A stretch of DNA of 64,000 nt from Rhodopseudomonas palustris HaA2. GTDB lineage: Bacteria > Pseudomonadota > Alphaproteobacteria > Rhizobiales > Xanthobacteraceae. Below the pieces are notes generated by a model. It was not told the DNA's origin. It ran no database searches and worked only from the letters and a program-made list of their open reading frames with translations. The translations under genes and the position numbers were made by a program. Positions 19,032 to 28,644 of this stretch are shown here, piece after piece. The stretch lies in contig NC_007778.1 in assembly GCF_000013365.1 (NCBI RefSeq), positions 3,410,001 to 3,474,000 on the forward strand, read 5' to 3'. The first letter of the stretch is position 1. Each line of letters opens with the position of its first letter.

Positions 19032-19730
19032 CGAATCCCGACCCCTCTCCGCTGGTCCTTTTACTGCATTAGAAGTGCGTGGTTAATCGCGGCTTAAGGC
19101 GCGCGATTCGAATAATAGGCAGTGTTGCCGGGCAGCGACGCTCTCCTTGCAAGCGAGACCCAATCCACGTATGTATCTGGTGCTGACGGTCTAATCTTCC
19201 GGTTGTGTCGCGTTCAGCCTATCGGCGCAGCGCCAAATCCCTCGACAATCAAGCAGTGGGGTTTAGCGTTTTTCCGTCCCCTCCGAGCCAGCGCAGTGCG
19301 CGGCCAGGCAGGTGCGTCGGTTCAGCCCGAGCGGCTTCCGGTCCCCGGGCCTCTATCCTACCAGGGACGGTTCAGACTCTTCATGACCGACCAGTCCGGC
19401 CTTTCGGCCGGATGATCCATGCCGGTGAGCGCTTCGGCGCAAGGCCGGTCCTTCAGCAAGAAGACACGGCGGATGCTTTGCCGCCACTCGTTCAGACGGG
19501 CCGACGCTTGATGCGCCATATTGCGATGCCGAACCGGACCCACGCAAAGGCCGCGCCGCCGCGAAGCAACAGCTTCGCCACGCGCACCGCCTCGGGTTCG
19601 ACGCCGGCACGGCGCGGTGAAGTGCGTTTCGGCCTTCCCCTCACCCCCGAATCAGGTGGACCGTCGCGTTATCCGGTCGCGCTTATTGCGCTGGCCGTCT
19701 CGCGCGCTTTCCGCCGCCAAGAGTTCAAAA
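19032..19730 (+). promoter_or_regulatory. amiC-rne intergenic region / long rne leader
   Basis: About 700 bp with no credible gene. It must hold the divergent promoters of amiC and rne. A perfect 7-bp GC stem with a TTTC loop, TCCGGCC-TTTC-GGCCGGA, lies at 19395-19412. In enterobacteria a long structured rne leader lets RNase E trim its own message; a similar role here is inference. No convincing -10/-35 pair was found. Confidence 0.4.
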
Positions 19731-22700
19731 ATGCCCAACAAGATGCTGATCGACGCCACCCACCCGGAAGAGACCCGGGTGGTCGTGGTCCGCGGCAACC
19801 GCGTCGAAGAGTTTGATTTCGAGACCGCACAGCGCAAACAACTGCGTGGCAACATCTACCTCGCCAAAGTGACACGGGTCGAACCGTCGTTGCAGGCCGC
19901 CTTCATCGAATACGGCGGCAACCGGCACGGATTCCTCGCTTTCAGCGAAATCCATCCCGACTACTACCAGATCCCCGTCGCCGATCGTCAGGCCCTGATC
20001 GAGGCCGACGAGCGGGCGCATCGCGAGGCCGAGGAAGAAAACGAGCAGCGCTCGACCCGCCGCCGGTCGAGGCACCGCAGCCATCGCCGCCGCGGCAGTG
20101 GCGAACGGGTCACCAGCGAGATCGTCGAGGCTTCCGCCGGCGCCGTGGCCGAGCCGCACGATCAATTCAGCGATCTTGCCGACAGCGATCCTGCCGACAA
20201 TGGACACGCGCACGCCGACCACGAACGGCCGATGCACGACATTCCTGCGGATGACGCCGGCGATGTGACGCAGGCCTCGGCGGACAATGCCGAAGGCCAC
20301 GACGGTCATCACGACGCCGAGCGCCAGGGATACCATGCGGCTTCGGCTGAGTATCTCGACGAGACGGCGGTCGCGCCGAGCATCGCCGACGGCGAGCAGC
20401 CCACCCTGCCCGACTTCGGCGCCACGCCGCACGCCCAGACCCTCTCCCAGGACGTTGAAGAGAATAGCGGTCACGCCGAAGATGCGCCGTTCCCGATCGC
20501 CGAAGGCGCTGAGCAAGAACATGGCGATGACGCCGGCGACGAATTGAACGACGCGGATGGCGACGCGGACCTGGAGGACGCTGCCCGGTCCGACACCGAA
20601 GCAGACGACGAGGATGAAGACGAGGACGAGGACGACGAGGCCGAGGAAGACATCGTCGAATCCGTCGGCGGCGACGATGTGCTGGAAGAAGTTCCCGAAC
20701 GCGCCTTCCGGCCGCGCCGGCAGTACAAAATCCAGGAAGTCATCAAGCGCCGTCAGGTGATGCTGGTGCAGGTGGTCAAGGAAGAGCGCGGCAACAAGGG
20801 CGCGGCGCTGACGACCTACCTGTCGCTCGCCGGCCGTTACGCCGTTCTGATGCCGAACACCGCGCGCGGCGGCGGCATCAGCCGCAAGATCACGTCGGCG
20901 CAGGATCGCTCCCGCCTCAAGGAAGTGGTTCAGGATCTCGACGTGCCGGAAGGCATGGGCATCATCCTGCGCACCGCCGGCGCCTCGCGCACCAAGCCGG
21001 AGATCAAGCGCGACTTCGAATATCTGATCCGGATGTGGGAGACGGTCCGCGACGTCACGCTGAAGTCGCAGGCGCCGACGCTCGTCTACGAGGAAGGCTC
21101 GCTGATCAAGCGCTCGCTACGCGATCTCTACAACAAGGAGATCGACGAAATCCAGGTCGCGGGCGAAGCCGGCTACCAGGAAGCGCGCGACTTCATGCAC
21201 ATGCTGATGCCGTCCAACGTTCGCGCGGTGAAGCTGTATCGCGACGGGCAACCTCTGTTCTCGCGAATGGGAGTCGAGAGCCAGCTCGACGCGATGTTCT
21301 CGCCGACCGTGCAGTTGCGGTCCGGCGGCTACATCGTGATCAACCAGACCGAGGCGTTGGTCTCGATCGACGTCAACTCCGGTCGCTCGACCCGCGAGCA
21401 CCATATCGAGGACACCGCGCTCAAGACCAACCTCGAGGCCTCGGAGGAAGTCGCGCGGCAGCTGCGCCTGCGCGACCTCGCCGGCCTGATCGTCATCGAC
21501 TTCATCGACATGGACGAGAAGCGCAACAATCGCGCTGTCGAGCGCAAGCTCAGCGATTGCCTGCGGCAGGATCGCGCCCGCATCCAGGTCGGTCGGATCT
21601 CGCATTTCGGCCTGCTCGAAATGTCGCGCCAGCGCATCCGCGCCAGCGTGCTGGAAAGCTCGACCGAGCCCTGCCCGCATTGCGGCGGCTCCGGCCACGT
21701 GCGGTCGGTCTCGTCGGTGGCGCTGCAATTGCTGCGCGGTCTCGAAGAGATCCTGATGAAGGGCGCGACCCATAATCTGATCGTGCGCACCCGCGCCGAT
21801 GTCGCCCTCTATGTCCTCAATCAGAAGCGCGGGCACCTGCGCGATCTCGAAACCGGCTTCAGGGTGACGCTGTCGGTCGTGTCGGATCCGACCGTGACCG
21901 GACAGCAGTCGTTCGTGATCGATCGCGGCGAGCAGGTTCACACGTTGGAATCCGCCAAGGCGCTGCTCGCGGCGCAGGTCGCGGCCTATCCGGTCCAGGC
22001 CGAAGAGCCTTTTGAGGACGACGAGGGTTACGAGTTCGAGGCCGAGATCGAAACCGACGAGACCGTCGGCCTGGCCGATGAGCACGCCAGCGACAGTGGC
22101 GAAGGCGAAGGAGAAGGCGACGCCCGCAAGCGCAAGCGCCGCCGCCGCCGCCGCTCGCGCACCGGCGAGGCCCGTGAAGCGGGCGCGCCGCGCGAGGACG
22201 GCGATGCTGCGCTCGTTCCCGAGGTTTTGGAAGCCGTTTCCGAAGACGACAGCGAAGACGGCGACGACAGCGCCGACGGCGCTGAAGGGGACGGTGACGC
22301 GCGGGCCGATCAGGCGAATGGCGAGCGTCGTCCGCGTCGCCGTGGCCGCCGCGGCGGTCGCCGCCGGCGTGGCGCTGCCGAGGGAGGCCTCGAAGAAGGC
22401 GCCTCCGGCTCGATCGTCGACGACATCGGAGAGTTGGAGACCTCGGAGGCCGCCGAGGCGGCCGCCGATATGGACGGCGGTGGATCGGACGGACGCTTGC
22501 TCGGCAAGCGGCACGAGCCGGACATCGATGACGATGAGATGGCAGAGCCGGTCACGGCTACGCTTTCCCCCGTTGCCAGCGAGCCGGAAGAACGCGCAGA
22601 GCCGGTGCAGGCGCAGCAGAGCGAGCCGGTCGCCTCGGCCCCCGCCCAAGACGCCGCTCCGTCGGCGCAGGCCCAGGACGACGCCGCAGCCGAGCGCGCC

Positions 22701-22913
22701 GCCGCACGCCGCCGGTCGACGGTGCGCGAAAAGGTGAATTTCGGGTCCTCGGAACCGAAGGTGGAGGCGTCGACGCCGCTGGCGATCGAGCCGGCAGCGC
22801 AGCAGCCCGAACCGGCACCGGCCATTCCGGAGCCACAGGCCGCTGCCGAGCCGGCTCCCGAACCTTCCCGTCGCGCCGGATGGTGGTCGCGCCGCTTCGG
22901 CGGCGGCAACTGA
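19731..22913 (+). CDS. rne: ribonuclease E
   Basis: A 1,060-residue endoribonuclease, core of the RNA degradosome. The start MPNKMLIDATHPEETRVVVV is the alphaproteobacterial RNase E N-terminus. The S1 domain (GNIYLAKVTRVEPSLQAAFIEYGG) is interrupted by an insertion of about 220 residues (roughly 105-325), first Arg-rich and then strongly acidic, before the domain resumes (KIQEVIKRRQVMLVQVVKEE). Catalytic aspartates are in SIDVNSG (about 544) and VIDFIDMD (about 588), and the zinc-link is CPHCGGSG (about 648). The C-terminal 350 residues alternate acidic and Arg/Lys-rich low-complexity stretches that bind RNA and partners. A hairpin terminator follows the stop. Confidence 0.96.
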   Translation: MPNKMLIDATHPEETRVVVVRGNRVEEFDFETAQRKQLRGNIYLAKVTRVEPSLQAAFIEYGGNRHGFLAFSEIHPDYYQIPVADRQALIEADERAHREAEEENEQRSTRRRSRHRSHRRRGSGERVTSEIVEASAGAVAEPHDQFSDLADSDPADNGHAHADHERPMHDIPADDAGDVTQASADNAEGHDGHHDAERQGYHAASAEYLDETAVAPSIADGEQPTLPDFGATPHAQTLSQDVEENSGHAEDAPFPIAEGAEQEHGDDAGDELNDADGDADLEDAARSDTEADDEDEDEDEDDEAEEDIVESVGGDDVLEEVPERAFRPRRQYKIQEVIKRRQVMLVQVVKEERGNKGAALTTYLSLAGRYAVLMPNTARGGGISRKITSAQDRSRLKEVVQDLDVPEGMGIILRTAGASRTKPEIKRDFEYLIRMWETVRDVTLKSQAPTLVYEEGSLIKRSLRDLYNKEIDEIQVAGEAGYQEARDFMHMLMPSNVRAVKLYRDGQPLFSRMGVESQLDAMFSPTVQLRSGGYIVINQTEALVSIDVNSGRSTREHHIEDTALKTNLEASEEVARQLRLRDLAGLIVIDFIDMDEKRNNRAVERKLSDCLRQDRARIQVGRISHFGLLEMSRQRIRASVLESSTEPCPHCGGSGHVRSVSSVALQLLRGLEEILMKGATHNLIVRTRADVALYVLNQKRGHLRDLETGFRVTLSVVSDPTVTGQQSFVIDRGEQVHTLESAKALLAAQVAAYPVQAEEPFEDDEGYEFEAEIETDETVGLADEHASDSGEGEGEGDARKRKRRRRRRSRTGEAREAGAPREDGDAALVPEVLEAVSEDDSEDGDDSADGAEGDGDARADQANGERRPRRRGRRGGRRRRGAAEGGLEEGASGSIVDDIGELETSEAAEAAADMDGGGSDGRLLGKRHEPDIDDDEMAEPVTATLSPVASEPEERAEPVQAQQSEPVASAPAQDAAPSAQAQDDAAAERAAARRRSTVREKVNFGSSEPKVEASTPLAIEPAAQQPEPAPAIPEPQAAAEPAPEPSRRAGWWSRRFGGGN

Positions 22914-22936
22914 TCAGCCGCAGTCAACTCGACAAG

Positions 22937-22966
22937 AAACCGCCCGGCCATCAGGCCGGGCGGTTT
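22937..22966. terminator. bidirectional rho-independent terminator between rne and dctA
   Basis: A perfect 13-bp stem AAACCGCCCGGCC (22937-22949), loop ATCA, and GGCCGGGCGGTTT (22954-22966), ending in TTTT on the plus strand with A residues on the other side. It lies 23 bp after the rne stop and 24 bp before the convergent dctA stop, so it can end both transcripts. Confidence 0.93.
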
Positions 22967-22989
22967 TCGTTTCAGGCAGCAACGACCGA

Positions 22990-24327
22990 TCAGCCGGTGG
23001 TGACCGCAGTCTCGACGTCCGACGGGTCGATCGTCTTGTCGAGATTGGCGTGCAGCCGATCGTGGTCGAGCTCGCCCTCCCACCACGACACGAACACGGT
23101 GGCGACGCCGTTGCCGGTGATGTTGGTGAGCGCGCGCACCTCGCTCATGAACTTGTCGATCGAGAATACGATCGCCATGCCCGGCACCAGAGCCGGATTG
23201 ACCGCGGCGAGCGTCCCCGCCAGCGTGACGAAACCAGCGCCGGTGACGCCGCTGGCGCCCTTCGAGGTCAGCATCGCAACCAGCAGGATCGTGACCTGTT
23301 CGGAGAACGACAGCTCGATGCCGAGCGCCTGCGCGATGAACAGCGTCGCCAGCGTCATGTAGATGTTGGTGCCGTCGAGATTGAACGAGTATCCGGTCGG
23401 CACCACCAGGCCCACAACCGACTTCGAGCAGCCCAGCCGCTCGAGCTTCTCCATCAGTTGCGGCAGCGCGCTCTCGGACGACGAGGTGCCGAGCACGATC
23501 AACAGCTCGTCCTTGATGTAGCCGAGGAACTTGAAGATGTTGAAGCCGACGAATTTGGCGATCACCCCCAGCACCACGAACACGAACAACGCCGCGGTCG
23601 CATAGAACAGCGCGACCAGGCCGATCAGATTGCCGAGCGCGGCCGGGCCGTATTTGCCGATGGTGAAGGCCATCGCGCCGAAGGCACCGACCGGCGCGGC
23701 CTTCATCACGATCGCGATCACGCCGAACACCGCATGAGCGGTGTCGTCGATCACGTCGCGCAGCCGATGCCCGCGCTCACCGAGCGCCATCAGCGCGAAG
23801 CCGAACAGGATGGCGAACAGCAGCACCTGCAGGATGTCGCCCTTCGCGAACGCGCCGACGACGCTCTCGGGAATGATGTTGAGAAAGAAGTCGACCGCGT
23901 GCATGTGGCTGGCCTGGTCGACGTACTTCGCCACGGCTCCGGCGTCCGGCTTGGCTGCGAGCCCATGCCCGACCGGCAGAAGATTGCCGACGACGAGACC
24001 GAGGATCAGCGCGAACGACGACACCACTTCGAAATACACCAGTGCCTTGATGCCCACCCGGCCGACCTTGCGGGCGTCCTGGATATGCGCGATGCCGGAG
24101 ACGACCGTGCAGAAGATGATCGGCGCTATCACCATCTTGATCAGTTTGACGAATCCGTCGCCGAGCGCCTTGATCCACGGATTGGTCGCCAGATGCGGAG
24201 ACAGCCAGCCGACCAGCACGCCGAGCACGATCGCGATCAAGACCTGGATATAGAGCACCTTGTACCAAGGCTTGGCGTTGGACGGTCGCGACGTTTCAGG
24301 AACGCCGACATCGGTCATCGTCGACAT
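22990..24327 (-). CDS. dctA: C4-dicarboxylate transporter DctA
   Basis: A 445-residue proton/sodium-coupled symporter of the DAACS family that imports succinate, fumarate and malate across the inner membrane. Signature segments are [20 protein letters not shown] at the start, [17 protein letters not shown] in helix 3, the serine-rich hairpin [17 protein letters not shown], and [18 protein letters not shown] followed by [19 protein letters not shown]. Length and order match DctA rather than GltP. No dctBD regulators are adjacent, and no -24/-12 promoter with correct spacing was seen upstream. Confidence 0.96.
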   Translation of the reverse strand: MSTMTDVGVPETSRPSNAKPWYKVLYIQVLIAIVLGVLVGWLSPHLATNPWIKALGDGFVKLIKMVIAPIIFCTVVSGIAHIQDARKVGRVGIKALVYFEVVSSFALILGLVVGNLLPVGHGLAAKPDAGAVAKYVDQASHMHAVDFFLNIIPESVVGAFAKGDILQVLLFAILFGFALMALGERGHRLRDVIDDTAHAVFGVIAIVMKAAPVGAFGAMAFTIGKYGPAALGNLIGLVALFYATAALFVFVVLGVIAKFVGFNIFKFLGYIKDELLIVLGTSSSESALPQLMEKLERLGCSKSVVGLVVPTGYSFNLDGTNIYMTLATLFIAQALGIELSFSEQVTILLVAMLTSKGASGVTGAGFVTLAGTLAAVNPALVPGMAIVFSIDKFMSEVRALTNITGNGVATVFVSWWEGELDHDRLHANLDKTIDPSDVETAVTTG

Positions 24328-24435
24328 GGCATCACTCCAATGGTCTCGATGTGCCTGTCTTGACGACGACGTCGGGACGACCGCAGGCAGACCGGTCGGC
24401 CAAATCGATTCAGAATTGAACGGAGCCGTGCCGGA

Positions 24436-25056
24436 TCACCCTCGCCGGCCGTCGGCCAGCCGCCGGACCGTGGGCAGCATCGCCGCGCCGAGCGCGTTCT
24501 TGACCAGCGCCCCCGCGAGGAAGGGAACCACGCCCACCGACCACGCCTTCGCCGCGCCGAGATGCAGGCCGTAAGCGAGCCAGCCGAAGCCGAGCGCAAG
24601 GATCGCGATGTGACCGAGCGCCATCGCCACGAACAGCCTGGGCACGGAGCGATCCCAGCCCCGTTCGGCGAACCAACCGACGACGACGGCGGCGGCGACG
24701 AAGCCCGCCAGATACCCGGCTGTCGGCCCCGTCAACGGCGCCAGACCGCCGGCCGGTCCGGCGAACACCGGCAGGCCGAGCGCCCCCGCGGCCAGATAGG
24801 CCAGCACGGTCGCACCACCCAACCGCGCGCCATAGGCCGCGCCGATCAGCAAGACCACCAGCGTTTGAAGGGTCATCGGCACCAGCGGCAACGGCAGGTT
24901 GAATTTCGCCGAGGCGGTCAGAAGCACGGCGCCGACGGCGATCAGGGCGATCGCGCGCCAAATGGCTGCGGACTGTCCCGCGCGCTGCGGCCACAGCATC
25001 GCGGCAAGCGCGGCGTGCCGTCCCGAGGACGGCGGCGCGGACGAAGCGATCTGCAA
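24436..25056 (-). CDS. bioY: biotin transporter BioY
   Basis: A 206-residue substrate-binding S-component of the biotin ECF transporter, with about six transmembrane segments. Typical BioY motifs are FNLPLPLVPMTLQTLVVLL, GAAYGARLGGATVLAYL and AGALGLPVFAG. The TTG at 25056 is taken as start because GGAGA lies 8 nt upstream; an in-frame ATG at 25134 would add 26 residues of non-family sequence. No ATPase (BioM) or EcfT (BioN) gene is adjacent, so it is a solitary BioY, which some bacteria use alone. It follows an aminotransferase gene on the same strand by 99 bp. Biotin supply would serve the AccB protein encoded at 31692. Confidence 0.9.
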   Translation of the reverse strand: MQIASSAPPSSGRHAALAAMLWPQRAGQSAAIWRAIALIAVGAVLLTASAKFNLPLPLVPMTLQTLVVLLIGAAYGARLGGATVLAYLAAGALGLPVFAGPAGGLAPLTGPTAGYLAGFVAAAVVVGWFAERGWDRSVPRLFVAMALGHIAILALGFGWLAYGLHLGAAKAWSVGVVPFLAGALVKNALGAAMLPTVRRLADGRRG

Positions 25057-25155
25057 GGGATTTCTCCAGGAAGGAATTAGTCGCGGGTGCCTATAGCGAC
25101 GAAATGCCGCTGAGAGCAACCCTCGAATCTGCATTCCACCGTCACATTGCCGGAT

Positions 25156-26343
25156 TTACGCGAGCCAGGCCGCAATCCGGCGCACGGCTTCGCGCATATC
25201 GTCGGCCGAGCGGGCATAGGACAAACGGACGAAATTCATGCCACGCACCGGATCGAAATCGGTCCCGGGGGTGGCTGCGACATGCGCTTCCGCCAGCATC
25301 CGCTTGGTGAAGACGAAACTGTCGGAGGTGAATTTCGAGACGTCCGCGTAGAGATAGAACGCGCCGTCGGCCGGCAGGAAATCCGTCAGGCCCGCTTGCG
25401 GCAAACCGGTGATCAGGATTTTGCGGTTCTCCTCGTAGCCGCGTTTCACCGCCTCCATCTCGGCACCGCCCTCGAACGCCGCTTCGGCCGCGATCTGCGA
25501 CAGCGTCGGCACCGAGATCGCCAGATTCTGCTGCAGACGTTCGACCGGCCGCACCAGCGGCTCGGGCAGCACCATCCAGCCGACCCGCCAGCCGGTCATG
25601 CAGAAGTACTTCGAGAACGAATTGATCACGACGGCATTCGGCGACAGCTCGGCCGCGGTCACCGCCGGGAATGCGTAGTCGAGGCCGTGATAGATTTCGT
25701 CGGAAATGAACCGGATGCCCTCGCTCTCGGCGACGGCGATCAGTTCGGTCAGCGCGGCACGCGTCATCATCGTGCCGGTCGGATTCGCCGGGCTGGCGAC
25801 CAGCACGCCCTTCAGCGGCGCCTTGCGATGGGCGGCGAGCAGCGCCTCGCCGGTCAACGCATGTCGCGTCTCGCTGTGGGTCTCGATCAGCACCGGCTCG
25901 CAGCCGAGCGCAGTGAGGATGTGGCGATACGGCGGATAGCCGGGCACCGTCACCGCGACCCGATCGCCGGGTTCGAACAGCGCCAGGAACGACAGGATGA
26001 AGGCGCCGGAGGACCCGGTGGTGACGACGATGCGGTCCGGATCGACGTCGGCGCCGTAGACGTCGCGATAGTGCCGCGCGATCCGCGCGCGCAGCGAGGG
26101 AATGCCGAGCGCCGACGTGTAGTCGATGCGGCCCTGCTCCAGCGCCTGATGCGCGGCGGCGAGCGCCGTGCGTGGTGCCGACGCCCACGGCTGACCGACC
26201 TCCATGTGGATGACGTGACCGCCGGCGGCCTCGATCCGTTCCGCGGCCGCCATCACGTCCATCACCATGAAGGGCGGCACATCGCTCCGGGCGGACGCTG
26301 TCAACGATCGAATCGCCGCGGCTGTCGTGGTCGCATCGCGCAT
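25156..26343 (-). CDS. class I/II PLP-dependent aminotransferase
   Basis: A 395-residue fold-type I aminotransferase of the aspartate/aromatic group. The PLP lysine is in NSFSKYFCMTGWRVGW; other landmarks are the N-terminal VIHMEVGQPW, the PLP phosphate-binding TTGSSGAFIL, ASPANPTGTMM with the cofactor-contacting asparagine, and ISDEIYHGLDY with the ring-nitrogen aspartate. The C-terminal arginine that holds the substrate carboxylate is in FVRLSYARS. A GGGAG site precedes the ATG at 26343. It could be the first gene of a pair with bioY, but no biotin-pathway function is implied. Substrate not assignable. Confidence 0.9.
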   Translation of the reverse strand: MRDATTTAAAIRSLTASARSDVPPFMVMDVMAAAERIEAAGGHVIHMEVGQPWASAPRTALAAAHQALEQGRIDYTSALGIPSLRARIARHYRDVYGADVDPDRIVVTTGSSGAFILSFLALFEPGDRVAVTVPGYPPYRHILTALGCEPVLIETHSETRHALTGEALLAAHRKAPLKGVLVASPANPTGTMMTRAALTELIAVAESEGIRFISDEIYHGLDYAFPAVTAAELSPNAVVINSFSKYFCMTGWRVGWMVLPEPLVRPVERLQQNLAISVPTLSQIAAEAAFEGGAEMEAVKRGYEENRKILITGLPQAGLTDFLPADGAFYLYADVSKFTSDSFVFTKRMLAEAHVAATPGTDFDPVRGMNFVRLSYARSADDMREAVRRIAAWLA

Positions 26344-26451
26344 TGAAATCTGCTACTCCCGCGCGGTTCGGTTCGGCGAAACCCGGCGGCGTCGCGCTGC
26401 TGCCGTATTGCTGGGCTGATCAGGGGATATCCGTTATTCGAACCTCGGCCA

Positions 26452-27879
26452 ATGCCCAATGTGATGATTGAAACTCTGCCCGGAGGATTGCGCCGGAAGG
26501 CCTGCGCGCAGGCGTCGCGGCTGGTGGCGATCCTGAGCGCCGCCGCGCTGGCGCTCGCCCCGGTTCCCGGCCTCGCGCAGGCGCCGCAGCCGAAGGGGCC
26601 GCCGCTGCTGCGCGACACCGAGATCGAGAATCTGCTGCGCGACTATACGCGACCGATCCTGCGCGTCGCCGGCCTCGAAAAGCAGAACATCCAGATCGCC
26701 ATCATCAACGATCCGAATTTCAACGCCTTCGTCGCCGACGGCCGCCGCATCTTCGTCAATTACGGTGCGCTGATGCAGTCGCAAACCCCGAACCAGTTGA
26801 TCGGCGTGCTGGCGCACGAGACCGGCCATCTCGCCGGCGGCCATCTGTCCAAGCTCCGCACCCAGCTCGCGCAAGCACAGACGCAGATGATCGTGGCGAT
26901 GCTGCTCGGCGTCGGCGCGATGGTGGCGGGCTCCAAGGCCGGCCCGAACAGCGGCGCCGGCAATATCGGTGCGGCCGCGATCTCGGCGCCGCAGGAATTG
27001 ATCCGGCGCAATCTGCTGTCCTATCAGCGGCAGCAGGAAGAGAACGCCGACAAGGCCGCAGTGAAATTTCTCGACGCCACCGGCCAGTCGGCGAAGGGCA
27101 TGTACGAAACGTTCCGTCGTTTCACCGACGAGAGCCTGTTCGCCGCGCGCGGCGCCGATCCTTATGCGCAGTCGCATCCGATGCCGGCCGAACGCGTCCG
27201 CGCGCTGGAAGAGCTGGCGCGCTCCAGCCCGAATTGGGACAAGAAGGACGACGCCGCACTGCAGCTCCGCCACGACATGATGCGTGCCAAGACGTCCGGC
27301 TTCATGGAGCGTCCCGACACCGTTTACCGGCGCTATCCGTCGTCGAACACCAGCCTGCCCGCGCGCTACGCCCGCGCCATCTCGACCTATCTGCACGGCG
27401 ATCCGCGCTCGGCGCTGGCCCAGATCGACGGCCTGATTCAGGCCGAGCCGAACAATCCCTATTTCTACGAGTTGCGCGGCCAGGCGCTGCTCGAGGGCGG
27501 TCGGCCGCAGGAAGCGATCGCGCCACTGCGCAAGGCGTTGTCGCTCAGCCGCAGCGCCCCGCTGATCGAGATGCTGCTCGGCCAGGCGCTGGTGGCCTCG
27601 GGCAGCGCCGCCTCGACCGAAGAGGCGATCCGGATTCTGAAGTCGGCGCTGTCGCGCGAGGCTGAAGCGCCGCTCGGCTACAGCCAACTCGCGATGGCCT
27701 ATGGCCGCAAGGGCGACTACGCCGAAGCCGATCTCGCGTCGGCCCAGGCGGCCTTTCTGCGCGGCGACAACAAGACCGCGCGCGCACTCGCGGCGCGCGC
27801 CAAGACCCGCTTCCCGGTCGGCTCGCCGGGCTGGGTCAAGGCGGACGATATCGTCGAAGCGAAATCAACATCCAAATAG
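26452..27879 (+). CDS. periplasmic M48 metalloprotease with TPR repeats (BepA-like)
   Basis: A 475-residue exported protein. A cleavable signal peptide (LVAILSAAALALAPVPGLAQA) is followed by an M48 domain with the zinc motif HETGH (residues 122-126) and a downstream EENADKAAVKFL carrying the third ligand. The C-terminal half is tetratricopeptide-like (NPYFYELRGQALLEGGRPQE and following). BepA-type proteases assist or degrade outer-membrane proteins such as LptD during assembly. The stop is followed by a stem-loop. The ORF starts at the ATG at 26452; an ATG at 26464 is an alternative. Confidence 0.92.
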   Translation: MPNVMIETLPGGLRRKACAQASRLVAILSAAALALAPVPGLAQAPQPKGPPLLRDTEIENLLRDYTRPILRVAGLEKQNIQIAIINDPNFNAFVADGRRIFVNYGALMQSQTPNQLIGVLAHETGHLAGGHLSKLRTQLAQAQTQMIVAMLLGVGAMVAGSKAGPNSGAGNIGAAAISAPQELIRRNLLSYQRQQEENADKAAVKFLDATGQSAKGMYETFRRFTDESLFAARGADPYAQSHPMPAERVRALEELARSSPNWDKKDDAALQLRHDMMRAKTSGFMERPDTVYRRYPSSNTSLPARYARAISTYLHGDPRSALAQIDGLIQAEPNNPYFYELRGQALLEGGRPQEAIAPLRKALSLSRSAPLIEMLLGQALVASGSAASTEEAIRILKSALSREAEAPLGYSQLAMAYGRKGDYAEADLASAQAAFLRGDNKTARALAARAKTRFPVGSPGWVKADDIVEAKSTSK

Positions 27880-27883
27880 CGCA

Positions 27884-27910
27884 CTGCGTGTGATTGCGGA
27901 TCACACGCAG
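27884..27910. terminator. stem-loop after the M48 gene
   Basis: A perfect 11-bp inverted repeat, CTGCGTGTGAT (27884-27894), loop TGCGG, ATCACACGCAG (27900-27910), begins 5 bp after the stop codon. There is no T-run, so it may be a rho-independent-like barrier, an RNA-stability stem, or an operator. Confidence 0.5.
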
Positions 27911-28037
27911 CATCGGCCGCGCACGGGCGCAGTCTGGGCCATGTCAAATACATCGCGGCGACAAAGTGTCTCGATGTTTGCCATGCTGCGCCCTCGCGCC
28001 TAGAGTCGCGCGGCGACCAAAAGAGGGAGAGACATCC

Positions 28038-28439
28038 ATGATGAAATCGAGGACGCAAGACGGCGGCACTGCGCGCAAGCTGATCACGCGCGCGTTGGCG
28101 GGCGTCATGCTGCTGACGATGTACGGCTTCGGCATGATCGCGACCACGGGCTTGGCGATGACGGCGAGCGTGACGCCGGCCCACGCACAGCGCGGCCGCG
28201 GACGTGGCGGAGGACGCGGTGGTGGGCGTGGACGTGGCTGGGGTGGCGGCGGCAATGCCGGCGCAGCGATCGGGCTCGGCATCGGCGCCGCGATCATCGG
28301 CGGCGCGATCGCGGCAAGTGCCGCGGAAGAGTCCCGCCGCCGCGATGCGATCGGCTACTGCGCGCAGCGCTACCGCTCGTTCAACCCGGCGACCATGACC
28401 TATATCGGCAACGACGGCCGGGCTCGCCCCTGCCCGTAG
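28038..28439 (+). CDS. small exported Gly/Arg-rich protein with BA14K-like C-terminus
   Basis: A 133-residue secreted or envelope protein. AGAGGGAGAGA precedes the start; two ATGs (28038, 28041) are in tandem. A long signal/anchor segment (LMTMYG-type hydrophobic stretch, about residues 18-47) ends in AHAQ. Next come a Gly/Arg block (GRGRGGGRGGGRGRG), a glycine-zipper-like segment (AAIGLGIGAAIIGGAIAAS), and the C-terminal block YCAQRYRSFNPATMTYIGN ending in RPCP. That last block is the BA14K-family signature (YCxxRYxSYxPxTxTYxGxDGxRHPC). BA14K was described in Brucella as an immunoreactive, lectin-like protein. A glycine-rich relative is encoded at 45908. Confidence 0.85.
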   Translation: MMKSRTQDGGTARKLITRALAGVMLLTMYGFGMIATTGLAMTASVTPAHAQRGRGRGGGRGGGRGRGWGGGGNAGAAIGLGIGAAIIGGAIAASAAEESRRRDAIGYCAQRYRSFNPATMTYIGNDGRARPCP

Positions 28440-28479
28440 TCGAAATGCGTGGTTGATCTGCGTTGAAAGCACTGACCAC

Positions 28480-28521
28480 GGTGCGCGATCGTTCGCTATA
28501 ATGAAGTGGTGATCGCGCACC
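28480..28521 (+). promoter_or_regulatory. inverted repeat enclosing a TATAAT box upstream of the peroxiredoxin gene
   Basis: Perfect 11-bp arms GGTGCGCGATC (28480-28490) and GATCGCGCACC (28511-28521) are separated by 20 nt that contain the consensus -10 sequence TATAAT at 28497-28502. No strong -35 is in register. It lies 124 bp before the peroxiredoxin ATG. The layout suggests a promoter under repressor or structural control, but the binding protein is unknown. Confidence 0.5.
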
Positions 28522-28644
28522 GCGCCGCCTCGATACGGCTCGAGCCGTTCCCGCTTTCACGGTGCCAAAAAGCGTCGCTACTGTCGGGCTTCCCCGCGCC
28601 GCGCGCGGGCTTGCTCATTTCATAGGCACACAGGAGTTCGATCA

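Noticed and set aside
24328-24435. Possible sigma-54 (-24/-12) promoter for dctA
   Set aside because: A TGG...TGC pair exists on the minus strand but the GG-to-GC spacing is one base too long.
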